From Moellerella sp963519845 (GTDB lineage: Bacteria > Pseudomonadota > Gammaproteobacteria > Enterobacterales > Enterobacteriaceae), in contig CAUQNX010000010.1 of the NCBI GenBank assembly GCA_963519845.1, positions 84,392 to 148,391 on the forward strand: a DNA stretch of 64,000 nucleotides, written 5' to 3'. Below the pieces are notes generated by a model. The model saw nothing but the letters and a program-made list of their open reading frames with translations, did not search any database and was not told the origin of the DNA. Every line of letters begins with the position of its first letter. The first letter of the stretch is position 1. Positions 63,985 to 64,000 of this stretch are shown piece after piece. Position numbers and translations under genes: made by a program.

Positions 63985-64000
63985 GAAAAGTTGAATTGAA

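Larger units (their letters stand above)
44555..64000. mobile_element. CP4-57-like genomic island integrated at ssrA (right end beyond window)
   Basis: The island begins at the ssrA 3' end with a P4-type integrase. It carries AlpA, a WYL regulator, YfjS- and YfjT-like secreted proteins, KlcA and a DUF932 protein, the gene set seen in E. coli CP4-57, which also uses ssrA. Defence-like cargo fills both halves. Matching AGGCAC repeat pairs lie at 44666-44687 and 63961-63980. A second copy of the ssrA 3' end (attR core) is not seen, so the right boundary is probably just past base 64,000. Confidence 0.85.

Noticed and set aside
63711..64000. attR core (second copy of the ssrA 3' end)
   Set aside because: I looked for the ssrA-end motif CAGCTCCACCA and did not find it; it is expected beyond the window.
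1..64000. CRISPR array
   Set aside because: No regularly spaced direct repeats of 20-40 bases with unique spacers were seen. The only tight tandem repeat noticed is the GAA tract at 63510-63539.

Overview
The window reads as chromosome of an AT-rich gammaproteobacterium. The housekeeping neighbourhoods follow the enterobacterial order: rpoE-rseABC divergent from nadB-trmN and srmB; grcA divergent from ung; grpE divergent from nadK-recN-bamE; ratA-rnfH convergent with bamE; smpB-ssrA. High AT content, compact operons and a type VI secretion system would suit an Orbaceae-like bee-gut or insect symbiont (Gilliamella, Frischella, Orbus). That placement is an inference from style and gene content and was not tested.

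Layout. 1-8,741: envelope-stress sigma factor and its regulators, NAD biosynthesis, a tRNA methyltransferase, and an IclR-hutG-gltS cassette lying between trmN and srmB. 8,874-15,637: srmB and a ybhGFSR-type ABC exporter. 15,634-18,569: a lipase/ankyrin protein, then grcA and ung; grcA has two FNR-like boxes about 52 bp apart. 18,640-38,633: one leftward T6SS locus (tssA, hcp, tssB, tssC, a tssC-like paralogue, tssE, tssF, tssG, FHA, tssJ, tssK, tssL, tssM, kinase, vgrG, an accessory gene, PAAR and an unknown cargo gene). It contains no clpV/tssH. 38,795-44,622: grpE, nadK, recN (two perfect LexA boxes), bamE, rnfH, ratA, smpB and tmRNA.

44,555 to the window end is a genomic island integrated behind ssrA, built like the E. 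coli CP4-57 family: P4-type integrase, AlpA regulator, WYL regulator, YfjS/YfjT-like secreted proteins, a KlcA antirestriction protein and a DUF932 protein. A pair of AGGCAC repeats 12 bp apart lies next to the integrase and again in the last 40 bases. These look like integrase arm sites, so the right end of the island should lie just beyond the window.

The island carries two defence-like modules. (i) A leftward operon of a 1,356-residue STAND/NACHT-type NTPase with a C-terminal PD-(D/E)XK nuclease, followed 12 bp later by a TPR-like protein with a HEPN RNase motif (RNGLEH). I cannot assign this pair to a named system, and it is the best candidate here for something undescribed. (ii) A two-gene Lamassu-like module: a DUF4297/Cap4-like nuclease, and an SMC/Rad50-like ATPase with a CPAC zinc-hook motif and an in-frame (GAA)10 tract. 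No LmuC-like gene is visible. A zinc-finger/HNH protein and an uncharacterised 248-residue protein flanking AlpA are further unknowns.
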